A stretch of 64,000 bases of DNA from Phenylobacterium sp. RIFCSPHIGHO2_01_FULL_69_31 (GCF_001824475.1 NZ_MHXN01000032.1:113259-177258); one strand, 5' to 3'; counted from the stretch's first letter, positions 36,979 through 46,669 are shown. Notes: generated by a model not told the origin, from the sequence alone. Made by a program: numbers and translations.

Positions 36979-39636
36979 CTAGCCGGTGTTCCTGAGGCCG
37001 GACGCGACGCCAGCCACCGTCAGCTGGATCGCCAGCTTCAGCTGCGGGTCGTCGTCCCCGGCGCGGCGGCGCGCAAGCAGTTCGAGCTGCAAGTGGTTCA
37101 GCGGATCCACCACCTCGGCGGCGAGCGCCACCGACTCGGCCATCTGCGGGTGGTTGTCCAGCAGGCGGGTCCCGCCGCGGATCGCCAGCACCAGTTCGCA
37201 GGCCGCCTCATGCTCGGCCCGGATCCGCTCGAAGATCGCCTTGCCGGCCGCACCCGGATGCAGGGCGGCGTATTTGGCGGCGATCGCCATGTCGGACTGG
37301 GCCAGGGCCACCTCCATGTTGGAGATCATCGAGGCGAAGAGGTTGTCGTCGGCCAGCGCGCGGAGGTCGTCCGCCGACATGCCCGCCTTGGCCGCCCCGC
37401 CGGCGAAGCCGTACCAGGCCGGCAGCATGAAGCGCGCCTGAGACCAGGAGAACACCCAGGGGATTGCCCGCAGGTCCTCGATCCGGCGGCTGGCGGTGCG
37501 CGAGGCGGGCCGGCTGCCGATGTTCAGCCCGACGATCTCGGCGATGGGGGTGGCTCCCCAGAAGAAGTCCTCGAAGCCGGCCGTGTCGTAGACCAGCTCG
37601 CGATAGGCCTCGAACGAGGCGTGGCTGAGCGCCTCCAGCCGCTCCGAGCCGGCCTCCGCATCGTCAGCGGATCGGGCGCTGGCCATGGCGACGGCGGCGA
37701 CCAGGCTGTCCAGGTTCCGCCGCGCGGTGGGCTCGTCCCCGAACCGGCGGGAGATCATCTCGCCCTGCTCGGTCAGGCGCAACCGGCCCTTCACCGTTCC
37801 GGTCGGCTGGGCCATCACCGCCTGCGCGGCCGGCCCGCCTCCGCGTCCCACCGAGCCGCCGCGACCGTGGAAGTACCAGAGGTCGACGCCCTGGGTCCGC
37901 GCCTGGGCCGCCAGCACGGCCGCGGCCTTGGTGACGTTGTAGCGCGAGGCGACGTAGCCGCCGTCCTTGTTGCTGTCGGAATAGCCCAGCATCACCTCGC
38001 GCCACTTCGGCTCGCCGAACATCTCGGGCGGCAGGCTCAGCGACAGCCACTCCTTCAGCAGCACGGGTCCGTGCTCCAGGTCGCCGATGGTCTCCAGCAA
38101 GGGGGCGACCCGGATGGCGCTGCGGCCCTTGTCGCCGCCCTGCACCAGGCCGGCCTGCTTCAGCAGCACCAGCGGCTCCAGCACGTCGGAGAGCGTCGCG
38201 GTCTTGGAGATGATGTAGGCGCCCAGCGCCTTCTCGCCGTAGAGGCGGACCACCTCGGCGGCGGCGTCCAGGACGCCCAGCTCGCGCATGGTCTCGTCGC
38301 TGTAGTCCAGGAACGGCGAGCGCAGCGGACGGTCGTGGCTGAGCTCCTTGGTCAGCACGCGCACCCGCTCGGCCTCGTCCGAGCCCAGGTAGTCGATGTT
38401 GACGCCGGCCCGAACGTACAGCTCGTGGATCATCCGCTCGTGGACGTCGGCGTTCTGGCGCAGGTCGATGGACAGCAGGTGGAAGCCACAGGCCCGCGCC
38501 ACCGCGATCAGGGTCCGCAGGCGCGCGCCCACGACCCGCTCGCCCATGTGGGTGCGGATGGATTGGCGGATCGTCTCCAGGTCCGCCACGAAGTCCGCCG
38601 ACGCCTCATAGTGCGGCGAGGTGGTCGGCCATGATCCGCCCGCCAGGCGGTTGGCGGTGGCGGACAGCCGGTCCCAGACCTCCTGGAGCGCCAGCCGATA
38701 GGGCTCGTCCTTGCGATGGGCGTCGTCGCGGCCCGCGTGCGGCGAGGCCTCGGCCAGGGCCAGCACGCCGGCGCTGGCCGGGGTCAGGTCGACGCTGACG
38801 GCGAGGTCGAACCAGAGCCGGCGTACCTCGTCCGAATAGTGGTTGAGGATCAGGCGCGCCTGCGAGCGCATTGCGAGCTTCAGGGTCTCGCCGGTCACGC
38901 CGGGATGGCCATCGCGGTCGCCGCCCAGCCACGATCCGAGGGTCAGGGGCGTTGCCATCTCGAACTGCTCGCTCCAGCCCTCATAGAGCTCGGAGAGGGC
39001 CGGCAGGATGGACCGCCGGACGATGGCCAGGGAATTGCGGATCTCGTCCGCCGGGCTGATCCGGTCCGGCCGGTGCATCCGCGCCTTCCACAGCAGCGCC
39101 AGCTCGCGGAACAGGTCCTCGCGCAGCCGCTTCTCGATAGGCGGCAGAAGGTGATGGGTGCGCAGGGACATCAGCCGCGCGATCTCGGCCTCCCGTTCCA
39201 CCACCGCCCGGCGGCGGACTTCCGTGGGGTGGGCGGTGAGCACCGGCGCCACGGCCATCCGCGGGACGATCCGCGCCGCAGCCTTCGGGCCCAGACGCTG
39301 GGCGGCGTCGGTGAGCGTGTGAGGCAGTTCACCCGCCTCCATCTCCGCCTCCACCGAGCGGCGGCGGCCGACCACGTCCTCGCCCAGGTTCGACAGTAGC
39401 GAGGCGCAGGTGAAGGCGCGGGCCAGATAGACCGCCTGGTCCGGCCGCAGGGTCGAGAACAGCGCCTCCAGCGCCTCCTCATCGTCCTGCCGGGCGACCT
39501 CGCGCGCGCGCTTGACCAGGGCGGCAGCGTCCTCGCCGTCCAGGTAGCGGATGACCTCCTCGAACAGGTCCTCGAGGTAGTGAACCGCCGCGCCGGCGGC
39601 GGCTTCCGGGACCGGGGCGACCTTCATGTCCATCAT
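36979..39636 (-). CDS. ppc: Phosphoenolpyruvate carboxylase
   Basis: VLTAHPTEVRRRAVVE, GSWLGGDRDGHPGVT, VMLGYSDSNKDGGYVASRYN, FHGRGGSVGRGGGPA, QAVMAQPTGTVKGRLRLTEQGE; C-terminal ..GLRNTG. Confidence 0.98.
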   Translation of the reverse strand: MMDMKVAPVPEAAAGAAVHYLEDLFEEVIRYLDGEDAAALVKRAREVARQDDEEALEALFSTLRPDQAVYLARAFTCASLLSNLGEDVVGRRRSVEAEMEAGELPHTLTDAAQRLGPKAAARIVPRMAVAPVLTAHPTEVRRRAVVEREAEIARLMSLRTHHLLPPIEKRLREDLFRELALLWKARMHRPDRISPADEIRNSLAIVRRSILPALSELYEGWSEQFEMATPLTLGSWLGGDRDGHPGVTGETLKLAMRSQARLILNHYSDEVRRLWFDLAVSVDLTPASAGVLALAEASPHAGRDDAHRKDEPYRLALQEVWDRLSATANRLAGGSWPTTSPHYEASADFVADLETIRQSIRTHMGERVVGARLRTLIAVARACGFHLLSIDLRQNADVHERMIHELYVRAGVNIDYLGSDEAERVRVLTKELSHDRPLRSPFLDYSDETMRELGVLDAAAEVVRLYGEKALGAYIISKTATLSDVLEPLVLLKQAGLVQGGDKGRSAIRVAPLLETIGDLEHGPVLLKEWLSLSLPPEMFGEPKWREVMLGYSDSNKDGGYVASRYNVTKAAAVLAAQARTQGVDLWYFHGRGGSVGRGGGPAAQAVMAQPTGTVKGRLRLTEQGEMISRRFGDEPTARRNLDSLVAAVAMASARSADDAEAGSERLEALSHASFEAYRELVYDTAGFEDFFWGATPIAEIVGLNIGSRPASRTASRRIEDLRAIPWVFSWSQARFMLPAWYGFAGGAAKAGMSADDLRALADDNLFASMISNMEVALAQSDMAIAAKYAALHPGAAGKAIFERIRAEHEAACELVLAIRGGTRLLDNHPQMAESVALAAEVVDPLNHLQLELLARRRAGDDDPQLKLAIQLTVAGVASGLRNTG

Positions 39637-40619
39637 CGGCCCAGCTCCTTCGAACGCACCACGGCGCGCAGCATAGCGCAGGGATAGGGGCCGTCAGCCA
39701 GGATCGCCCGGTGGAAGGCCGGCCAGGCGGCCATGCGCTTCGGCCGCAGGCGCGCGATCTCCAGGGCGCCCAGTCCCTGCGCGGCATAGACGCCCGGCTG
39801 CCGCCGCATCCGCGCCACGTCCGCCTCGATGGTGGTGAAGGCGATCGACCGCCCCTGCAACTCGGTCATGGCTTCCACGGCCCGGTCCGCGCTCCAACCC
39901 AAGGCGCCCTGCCCGGTGTCGGCGACGATCCGCGCCATCCGGAACAGCCGCCAGTGCAAGTAGCCGATCTCGCCCAGGGGATCGCCGGCGTAGGCGCCCA
40001 GGTCGGCGGCGAGTTGTTCGGCATAGGTCGCCCAGGCTTCGGAATAGACGCTGAGAAAGCGCTGCCGGGCCAGATCCGGCGACTGAAGCGCGACCTGCAG
40101 CGCGTGCCCCGGCACGGTCTCATGGAAGGCGACGCTGGGCAGGGTCCACGCCGGCCGCTCGCGGATCGCCTTCAGGTCGACGAAGTAGGCCGCGGGCTCG
40201 CGATAGCCGCCGCGGCCCTGGGCCTCGTCGGCGGGCGACATGCGGCGGACCTCGGCGGCGGGGATCGCGAGCTCGCCGAAAGCCCGCGCCAGCCGGGGAC
40301 GCAGCGCGACGAGCCGGGCGTTCATGTCGGCCACGGCGCGGTCGCGGCCCGCGTCGCCGTCGGCATAGAGATGGCGCTGGTCTGCAAAGAGTGTGCGGAT
40401 CCGCTCGGCCACGCTCCCGCCCGCCAGCCCCTGGGCGCGAAGCAGCCGATCCGCCCGCGCCCGCAGCCGTCGGATCTCGATGAGGGCGTGGTTGTGAGCC
40501 ATACGCGGGTCCACCGGAGCGCCCCAGGCGTCCGCCAGGGCCTGCGCATAGTCGGCGGCGCCGGCAGGACTGCACTTCAGCGCGACGGCGGAGGCCAAGA
40601 GGGATCGGCGAGTCCACAT
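39633..40619 (-). CDS. DUF885-family putative metallohydrolase with Tat-like leader (short form)
   Basis: MWTRRSLLASAVALKCSPAGAADYA leader; FHETVPGHALQVAL motif; ATGA overlap with ppc. Confidence 0.75.
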   Translation of the reverse strand: MWTRRSLLASAVALKCSPAGAADYAQALADAWGAPVDPRMAHNHALIEIRRLRARADRLLRAQGLAGGSVAERIRTLFADQRHLYADGDAGRDRAVADMNARLVALRPRLARAFGELAIPAAEVRRMSPADEAQGRGGYREPAAYFVDLKAIRERPAWTLPSVAFHETVPGHALQVALQSPDLARQRFLSVYSEAWATYAEQLAADLGAYAGDPLGEIGYLHWRLFRMARIVADTGQGALGWSADRAVEAMTELQGRSIAFTTIEADVARMRRQPGVYAAQGLGALEIARLRPKRMAAWPAFHRAILADGPYPCAMLRAVVRSKELGR

Positions 40620-40649
40620 GGGGATGTGTCTAGCCCCCGGAAAACACGA

Positions 40650-40665
40650 ATGCTACCGGTGTCAT
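40650..40665. promoter_or_regulatory. LacI-type operator (pectin regulon site 1)
   Basis: ATGCTACCGGTGTCAT, ends 1 nt before the esterase ATG, between divergent genes. Confidence 0.75.
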
Positions 40666-40666
40666 T

Positions 40667-41629
40667 ATGGATTTGGACCGCCGAACGCTCCTCGCCCTCG
40701 CCTCCACGGCCGCCGCCACGCCGGCGCTGGCCCAGGCCGCCGATCCCACGGAGACCCTCAAGCTCTGGCCCGGTAGACCGCCCGGCGCGCTGGCCGCCCT
40801 GCCCCGCGAGGTCATCACCGACCGCACGCCCACCTCGGGGTTCCGGGACCGCTACGTCACCGGCATCGGCGAGCCCCTGCTGACCGTCTTCCGGCCGGCC
40901 CGGCCCAACGGCGCGGCCTGCGTGATCGCACCCGGCGGCGGCTACATCCGGGTGGTGATCGACAAGGAGGGGTTCGAGATCGCCCGGCGCCTCGCGGAGT
41001 CTGGGGTGACCAGCTTCGTGCTGCGCTACCGGCTGCCGGCCGAGGGGTGGGCCAGCCCCTCCGACACCCCGCTCCAGGACGCCCAGCGCGCCGTCCGCCT
41101 GGTCCGCGCCGCCGCGCCGCGCTACGGGGTCGACCCGGCCCGCGTCGCCTTCCTGGGCTGTTCGGCGGGCGGCCATCTGGCGGCCAGCCTGGCCACGGGC
41201 TACGGCCGCGCGGTCTATGCCTTGGTCGACGAAGCCGACCGCCTGTCGGCGCGGCCGGACCTGTCGGCCCTGCTCTATCCCGTGATCGACATGTCCCTGC
41301 CTCACGCCCACGGCGGATCGCGGACCGCGCTCCTGGGCGCCGCACCGTCGCCACAGGCGGAGGCGGCCTACTCGCCTCACCGCCAGGTCACCGCCGGGAC
41401 CCCGCCGACCTTCCTCATCCATGCGGCGGACGACGCTTCGGTGCCGGTGGAGAACAGCCTGAACTACCTGTCGGCCCTGCACGCGGCCAAGGTCCCGGCC
41501 GAGGCGCACATCTTCGAGGAAGGCGGCCACGGGTTCGGGATCTATCTGGCGCGTGGCAAGCCCGCCCATGGCTGGCCCGACCTGTTCCTGGCCTGGGCCG
41601 CGCGGCGGGGGTGGCTCAAGACGGCCTGA
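40667..41629 (+). CDS. Tat-type exported alpha/beta hydrolase (acetyl esterase-like, candidate carbohydrate esterase)
   Basis: MDLDRRTLLALASTAAATPALAQA leader; VIAPGGGYIRVV, FLGCSAGGHLAASLAT, DDASVPVENSLNY, EGGHGFG. Confidence 0.88.
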   Translation: MDLDRRTLLALASTAAATPALAQAADPTETLKLWPGRPPGALAALPREVITDRTPTSGFRDRYVTGIGEPLLTVFRPARPNGAACVIAPGGGYIRVVIDKEGFEIARRLAESGVTSFVLRYRLPAEGWASPSDTPLQDAQRAVRLVRAAAPRYGVDPARVAFLGCSAGGHLAASLATGYGRAVYALVDEADRLSARPDLSALLYPVIDMSLPHAHGGSRTALLGAAPSPQAEAAYSPHRQVTAGTPPTFLIHAADDASVPVENSLNYLSALHAAKVPAEAHIFEEGGHGFGIYLARGKPAHGWPDLFLAWAARRGWLKTA

Positions 41630-41639
41630 GTCCGGGCCG

Positions 41640-43262
41640 TCAGCGCGCCTGGTCCAGATAGTCGATCAGGGTGGTCATGTTCTGGATGTAGGTCCCGGTG
41701 GAGATCCCCAGGACCGGCTTGTCCGTCGGGTACGGCGAGGTGTCGGTCGCGTCGCCCACGTGGGTGGTCGAATAGTCCCCGTCGGCCTTCGCCGGCGGCG
41801 CGGCGCCGGTGTAGGGATTGCTCGTGGCGACCAGGGGCGTCGGCCAATAGCCCTCCGCGTTCAGCCCGGCGATCAGCTTGCCGGCCGCCTCGCCGCCGAC
41901 CGCCTTGGTCCCGCCCTGCGCGCGGACGTTCAGGTCATAGGTCTCCAAATCGCGCGTGGCGAAGTACTTGGGCAGGGGCACGAGGCCCTTGGCCATCAAT
42001 GGCGAGTCCCGGGTCACGTCCTCGGGGCGCGTCCGCTTCAGGCGCTCGTAGCGGGCGCGCAGGCCGGCGACGTCAATCTTCCGCCAGGCGCCGTAGTGGG
42101 CCAGGGTCTTCTGATCGCTGTAGTCCCAGTAGTACTCGCCGTTGGCGACGTTCGAGCCGCGGCGGTGGACGTAGATCGGCCGGTCCGTGCCGATCTCGAT
42201 GTAGGTGGGATGGGTCCGGCCGTCCGGCCGCGGCTTGGCCAGCTTCACCTTGTCCAGCCAGTCCAGAGCCTCGGGCACGCGGGCCAGGAACTTGGTGTCG
42301 CCGGTCAGTTCGTAGAAGCTCATCAGCTGGCTGACGTTGTTCGCCGTGGTGTGGGTGGCCAGCGCCGTCGGCTCGTAGGTGCGCGCGCCCACGGGCTTGA
42401 GGTCCGGGACGGTGTACTGCAGGCCCCAGCCCGGCTGGGGCTGACCCTGCTGGGTGACGATGAAGCTGTTCATCGCCCGGGTCACGGCGTCCATCGCGCG
42501 CGCGTCCCCCAGCGCGTGGTGGACCATGACCAGGAACTTGATGTTCTCGCCGGCCACGTCGTCGTTGAAGGTGATGAAGCTGGTGTAGTCCGGCTTTCCG
42601 TGGTGGCTGAACTCGTTCTTTAGCGGATAGCGCTGCGGCCAGCCGCCGATCGGGTACTGGCTCTCCAGCACGAAGTTGACCGCCTTCTCGAGGGCCGGAC
42701 GCCACTTCGGATCGCGCTTCTCGACGTACAGCCGCAGCAGGAACTGCATGGCCTCGGACGTGCCGGCGTCGTCGAAGGTGGCGTTGCCCCAGTAGTGCTG
42801 GAATTCCTCCATCCGCCAGGCGTTGCGGCCATAGGTGGCGTACCAGTCCTTCATCGAGGCCTCGCCGCCGAAGTCGATCATGTAGTGCCAGCCGCCGCTG
42901 GGGTGCTGGCCCCAGATCAGCGCCTCGGCGGCTTTCTCCGCCGCGCGGTAGTAATAGTCGTCGCCGGTGGCGTGATAGGCGTCGAGGAACAGGTGGCCCA
43001 TGGTCGCCGTCCCGGGCGGCTGCACCCAGATCATGGTGGGCTTGGCCTCCAGCTCGCCCCACCGGCGCTTCATGTCGGGCGTGTAGGACCAGACGTAGCC
43101 GCCGTTGTAGGCGACTTTCTCGACCATGAAGGTGGTGGCCGTCTTCATGGCGGCCAGCGCCTGATCGCGGCTGGGGGCCGGCGTCGGGGACTGGGCGAAC
43201 GCGGCGCCCGAAAGAACCAAGGCCAAAGCGCCGACGAGCCCGGCCAATACGCCCCGAACCAT
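41640..43262 (-). CDS. Secreted pectate lyase, PL10-like with N-terminal extension
   Basis: Signal peptide MVRGVLAGLVGALALVLSGAAFAQS; SQYPIGGWPQRYPL, FITFNDDVAGENIKFL, ARTYEPTALATHTTANNVSQLMSF resemble Pec_lyase (PL10) motifs. Confidence 0.82.
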   Translation of the reverse strand: MVRGVLAGLVGALALVLSGAAFAQSPTPAPSRDQALAAMKTATTFMVEKVAYNGGYVWSYTPDMKRRWGELEAKPTMIWVQPPGTATMGHLFLDAYHATGDDYYYRAAEKAAEALIWGQHPSGGWHYMIDFGGEASMKDWYATYGRNAWRMEEFQHYWGNATFDDAGTSEAMQFLLRLYVEKRDPKWRPALEKAVNFVLESQYPIGGWPQRYPLKNEFSHHGKPDYTSFITFNDDVAGENIKFLVMVHHALGDARAMDAVTRAMNSFIVTQQGQPQPGWGLQYTVPDLKPVGARTYEPTALATHTTANNVSQLMSFYELTGDTKFLARVPEALDWLDKVKLAKPRPDGRTHPTYIEIGTDRPIYVHRRGSNVANGEYYWDYSDQKTLAHYGAWRKIDVAGLRARYERLKRTRPEDVTRDSPLMAKGLVPLPKYFATRDLETYDLNVRAQGGTKAVGGEAAGKLIAGLNAEGYWPTPLVATSNPYTGAAPPAKADGDYSTTHVGDATDTSPYPTDKPVLGISTGTYIQNMTTLIDYLDQAR

Positions 43263-43300
43263 GCCTGTTTCCTCTCTCGTTGAAACGGATGTAGCGCGGA

Positions 43301-43316
43301 TTGCTACCGGTGTCAT
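43301..43316. promoter_or_regulatory. LacI-type operator (pectin regulon site 2)
   Basis: TTGCTACCGGTGTCAT between divergent pectate lyase and carboxylesterase genes. Confidence 0.75.
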
Positions 43317-43348
43317 AGTGCTCAAAACACGCAAACAGGGCGGATTCC

Positions 43349-44923
43349 ATGGTTGGTGAGCTTACCCGGCGCGGCGCGGTCGTGGCCGGTCTCGGTGTGG
43401 CGGCGATGGCGCTGAGCCCCCGCGCCGCGCAGGCGCAGCCCTCGCCCGTAGCCACGACCCGGCATGGCCCCGTGAGAGGTTATGTGGACGACGGCGTCAT
43501 CGGCTTTCGCGGCATCCGCTACGGCGCCGACACGGGCCCCCGCCGCTTCCAGCCTCCTGTCGCCCCCGCGCCCTGGACCGAGGTCGCGAACGCTACCGCC
43601 TATGGCCCCGCCTCGCCCCAGCGGGGACGCGTCGGCGAGCCGGTCAGCGAAGACTGCCTGTTCCTAAACGTCTGGACCCCCGCCCTGCGCGACGGCGGCC
43701 GGCGACCGGTGATGGTCTATCTGCATGGCGGCGCCTATTCGAGCGGCTCGGGCTCGTCGCCGCTCTACGACGGGGTCCGTCTGTGCCGGCGCGGCGACGT
43801 GGTGGTGGTGACCGTGAACCACCGCCTGAACGCCTTCGGCTACGCCTATCTCGCCCGCCTGGTCCCCGAGCTTGCCGACAGCGGCAACGCCGGCCAGCTC
43901 GACCTGATCCTGGCGCTGCGGTGGGTCCGCGACAACATCGCCGAGTTCGGCGGCGACCCGGGCAAGGTGATGGTCTTCGGCCAATCCGGCGGCGGGGCCA
44001 AGATCGCCACCATGATGGCCACCCCCACGGCGGCCGGCCTCTTCCACCGCGCCGCCACCATGAGCGGCCAGCAGGTCACCGCCTCGGGTCCCGGCAACGC
44101 GACCCGGCGCACATTGGCCTATCTGGACGCGCTGAAGCTGAAGCCCGAGGCGGCCGGCGCCCTGCGAACCCTGCCCGTCGAGCGCCTAGTCGAGGCGCTG
44201 GCCGCCGAGGATCCCGTCCTCGGCTTTGGCGGCCTGTACTTCGGGCCCGTGCTGGACGAGCGCTCCCTGAAGCGCCACCCGTTCTATCCCGACGCCCCGG
44301 CCCAGTCGGCGAAGATCCCGATGATCATCGGCAACACGCATGACGAGACCCGCGCCTTCCTGGGAGGCGATCCGCGGAACTTCTCGGTGACCTGGGATGA
44401 ACTGCCCGGACGGCTGACCCAGGAGACGATGCGGATCGACATCCTGCCGGAGCCGGTGATCGCCGAATATCGGCGGCTCTACCCGACCTACAACCCCTCC
44501 GATGTCCTGTTCAGCGCCACCACCGCCGCCCGATCCTGGCGCGCGGCGATCATCGAGGCGGAGGAGCGCGCCAGGGCCGGCACGCCCGCCTTCGTCTACC
44601 AGTTCGACTTCCCCGCCGCCGGCGAACGACTGCGGGCGCCCCACGCCAGCGACATCCAGATGGTGTTCGACAACCTCGCCAAGCCCGGCGCCTCGGCCAA
44701 GGGCCAACAGGCGCAGGCGATGGCCGACCAGATGAGCGAGGCCTTCCTGGCCTTCGCCCGCAGCGGGGATCCCAACTGCCGGGCCATCCCGCGGTGGGCG
44801 CGCTACGACCTGAAGCGGCGGCAGACGATGGTGTTCGACACGCCGTCGAAGCTGGTCGACGACCCGCGCGGCGCCGAGCGGCGGCTGTTCGAGAAGGTCC
44901 CGTTCGTCCAGGCGGGGACCTGA
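43349..44923 (+). CDS. Tat-type exported type-B carboxylesterase
   Basis: MVGELTRRGAVVAGLGVAAMALSPRAAQAQ leader; SEDCLFLNVWTP, VMVYLHGGAYSSGSG, VMVFGQSGGGAKIATMM. Confidence 0.92.
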   Translation: MVGELTRRGAVVAGLGVAAMALSPRAAQAQPSPVATTRHGPVRGYVDDGVIGFRGIRYGADTGPRRFQPPVAPAPWTEVANATAYGPASPQRGRVGEPVSEDCLFLNVWTPALRDGGRRPVMVYLHGGAYSSGSGSSPLYDGVRLCRRGDVVVVTVNHRLNAFGYAYLARLVPELADSGNAGQLDLILALRWVRDNIAEFGGDPGKVMVFGQSGGGAKIATMMATPTAAGLFHRAATMSGQQVTASGPGNATRRTLAYLDALKLKPEAAGALRTLPVERLVEALAAEDPVLGFGGLYFGPVLDERSLKRHPFYPDAPAQSAKIPMIIGNTHDETRAFLGGDPRNFSVTWDELPGRLTQETMRIDILPEPVIAEYRRLYPTYNPSDVLFSATTAARSWRAAIIEAEERARAGTPAFVYQFDFPAAGERLRAPHASDIQMVFDNLAKPGASAKGQQAQAMADQMSEAFLAFARSGDPNCRAIPRWARYDLKRRQTMVFDTPSKLVDDPRGAERRLFEKVPFVQAGT

Positions 44924-44927
44924 GGCC

Positions 44928-46001
44928 TCAGCGGATGACCGCGGCGCCGGTGGCGCCGATCGCCGCCTCGATCTCGCGCACGTCGACCATCGAGGCGTCG
45001 CCCGGCGTCGTCATCGCCAGCGCCCCGTGCGCCGCGCCGTAGTCGACCGCCGCCTGGGCGCCCTTGCCCTGCAGCAGCGCATAGGCCACGCCCGAGGCGA
45101 AGGCGTCGCCGCCGCCCACCCGGTCGAACACATCGAGGTTCGCGCGCGTCTCCGAGCTCACCACCGTCCCGTCCATCCACAGGACCGCGCCCCAGTCGTT
45201 GGCGCTGGCCGACTGGGCGGTGCGCCGGGTGCTGGCCACGACCTTGAAACCGAACTCGCCGGCCACCGCCTCGGCGAAGGCCGGGAAGTCGGTCGGCGCG
45301 TCGTAGCCGAGGCAGGCCTTGAAGCCGGCCGGGTCGCCGAACATCACGTCCACCTGGGCGGCGATCTCCCGGTTCAGGGCCTGGACCGCGGCCGGGTCGC
45401 CCAGCGCCTTCCAAAGCGAGGCGCGATAGTTGAGGTCGTAGGACACCACCGTCCCGTGACGGCGGGCGGACCGGACCGCCTCAAGCACGACCTGCGGCGT
45501 CTGGGGCGCCAGGGCGGCGAAGATGCCCCCCGTGTGGAACCAGCGAACGCCCTCGGCCCCGAACAGGCCGTCCCAGTCCACCTCGCCCGGCGCGATCTGG
45601 GAGGCCGCGGAGTAGCCCCGGTCCGAGACGCCTAGCGCCGGGCGCAGGCCAAAGCCGCGTTCCGTGAAATTGAACCCGACCCGGGTGTTGCGGCCGACGC
45701 CGTCGTACGCACGCCAGATGACGTGGCTGACGTCGACGCCGCCCTGCAGGATCAAGTCCTCGGCCAGGCGCCCGACGTCATTGTCCGGAAAGGCGGTGAC
45801 CACGGTCGCCCGCAGGCCGAACGCCTTGCGCATGGCGCGGGCCACGTTGTACTCGCCGCCGCCTTCCCAGACCTGGAAGCTGCGCGCATTGCGCACGCGC
45901 CCCTCGCCCGGGTCGAACCGCAGCATGACCTCGCCGAGGGCCGCGCAGTCCCAGCGGCAGTCCGCCGCCGGCCGGATCGTCAGCCCCCCGCCCGCCATCA
46001 C
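44928..46001 (-). CDS. kdgK: 2-keto-3-deoxygluconate kinase (PfkB family)
   Basis: ALGEVMLRFDPGEGRVRNARSFQVWEGGGEYNVARAMRKAFGL; VFDRVGGGDAFASGVAYALL PfkB motif. Confidence 0.93.
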   Translation of the reverse strand: MMAGGGLTIRPAADCRWDCAALGEVMLRFDPGEGRVRNARSFQVWEGGGEYNVARAMRKAFGLRATVVTAFPDNDVGRLAEDLILQGGVDVSHVIWRAYDGVGRNTRVGFNFTERGFGLRPALGVSDRGYSAASQIAPGEVDWDGLFGAEGVRWFHTGGIFAALAPQTPQVVLEAVRSARRHGTVVSYDLNYRASLWKALGDPAAVQALNREIAAQVDVMFGDPAGFKACLGYDAPTDFPAFAEAVAGEFGFKVVASTRRTAQSASANDWGAVLWMDGTVVSSETRANLDVFDRVGGGDAFASGVAYALLQGKGAQAAVDYGAAHGALAMTTPGDASMVDVREIEAAIGATGAAVIR

Positions 46002-46669
46002 TTGCCCCGGATCGTCTTGATGAGTTGCACCGTGTCGCGGACCCGGGCCTCGATGCCCGCATAATCGCCGGCGTCCAGCAGCGCCTTGGTGATCAGGTTC
46101 GAGCCCATGCCGCAGGCGACGATGCCGGCGTCGAACCAGGGCCTCAGCGAGGCCTCAGCCACGTCGACGCCGCCGGTGGGCATGATCTTGGTCCAGGGCA
46201 TGGGGCCCAGCACCGCCTTCACGAACTCCGGCCCGCCCACCGAGCCGCCGGGGAAGACCTTCACGATCTCGCAGCCCAGTTCCTGGGCCTGGCCGATCTC
46301 GCTGGCCGTGCCGCAGCCCGGCGAATAGGGGATCATGCGTCGGTTGCAGACCTTGGCCACGTCGGGGTTCAGCAGCGGCCCCACCACGAAGTTCGCGCCA
46401 TTGGCGATGTAGATCCCCGCCGTCGGCGCATCCACCACCGAGCCCACGCCCATGATCACGCTGGGGTCGGCCTTGGCGAAGTGGCGCGTCACATCGAGGA
46501 AGACCTGGCTGGCGAAATCGCCGCGGTTGGTGAACTCGATGCACTTGGCCCCGCCGTTGGCGCAGGCCTGGATCACCCGCACGCAGACCTCGGGGTCCGG
46601 GTGGTAGAAGACCGGGATCACCCCCTGGTCCATCATGGCGTTCAGCACGGCGAGGCGATCGCGGGCCAT
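45998..46669 (-). CDS. eda: 2-dehydro-3-deoxy-phosphogluconate (KDPG) aldolase
   Basis: GVIPVFYHPDPEVCVRVIQACANGGAKCIEFTNRGD; MPWTKIMPTGGVD; ATGA overlap with kdgK. Confidence 0.92.
   Translation of the reverse strand: MARDRLAVLNAMMDQGVIPVFYHPDPEVCVRVIQACANGGAKCIEFTNRGDFASQVFLDVTRHFAKADPSVIMGVGSVVDAPTAGIYIANGANFVVGPLLNPDVAKVCNRRMIPYSPGCGTASEIGQAQELGCEIVKVFPGGSVGGPEFVKAVLGPMPWTKIMPTGGVDVAEASLRPWFDAGIVACGMGSNLITKALLDAGDYAGIEARVRDTVQLIKTIRGK

Noticed and set aside
36415-38634. 739-aa plus-strand ORF
   Set aside because: Antisense to ppc and the secreted hypothetical; shadow ORF
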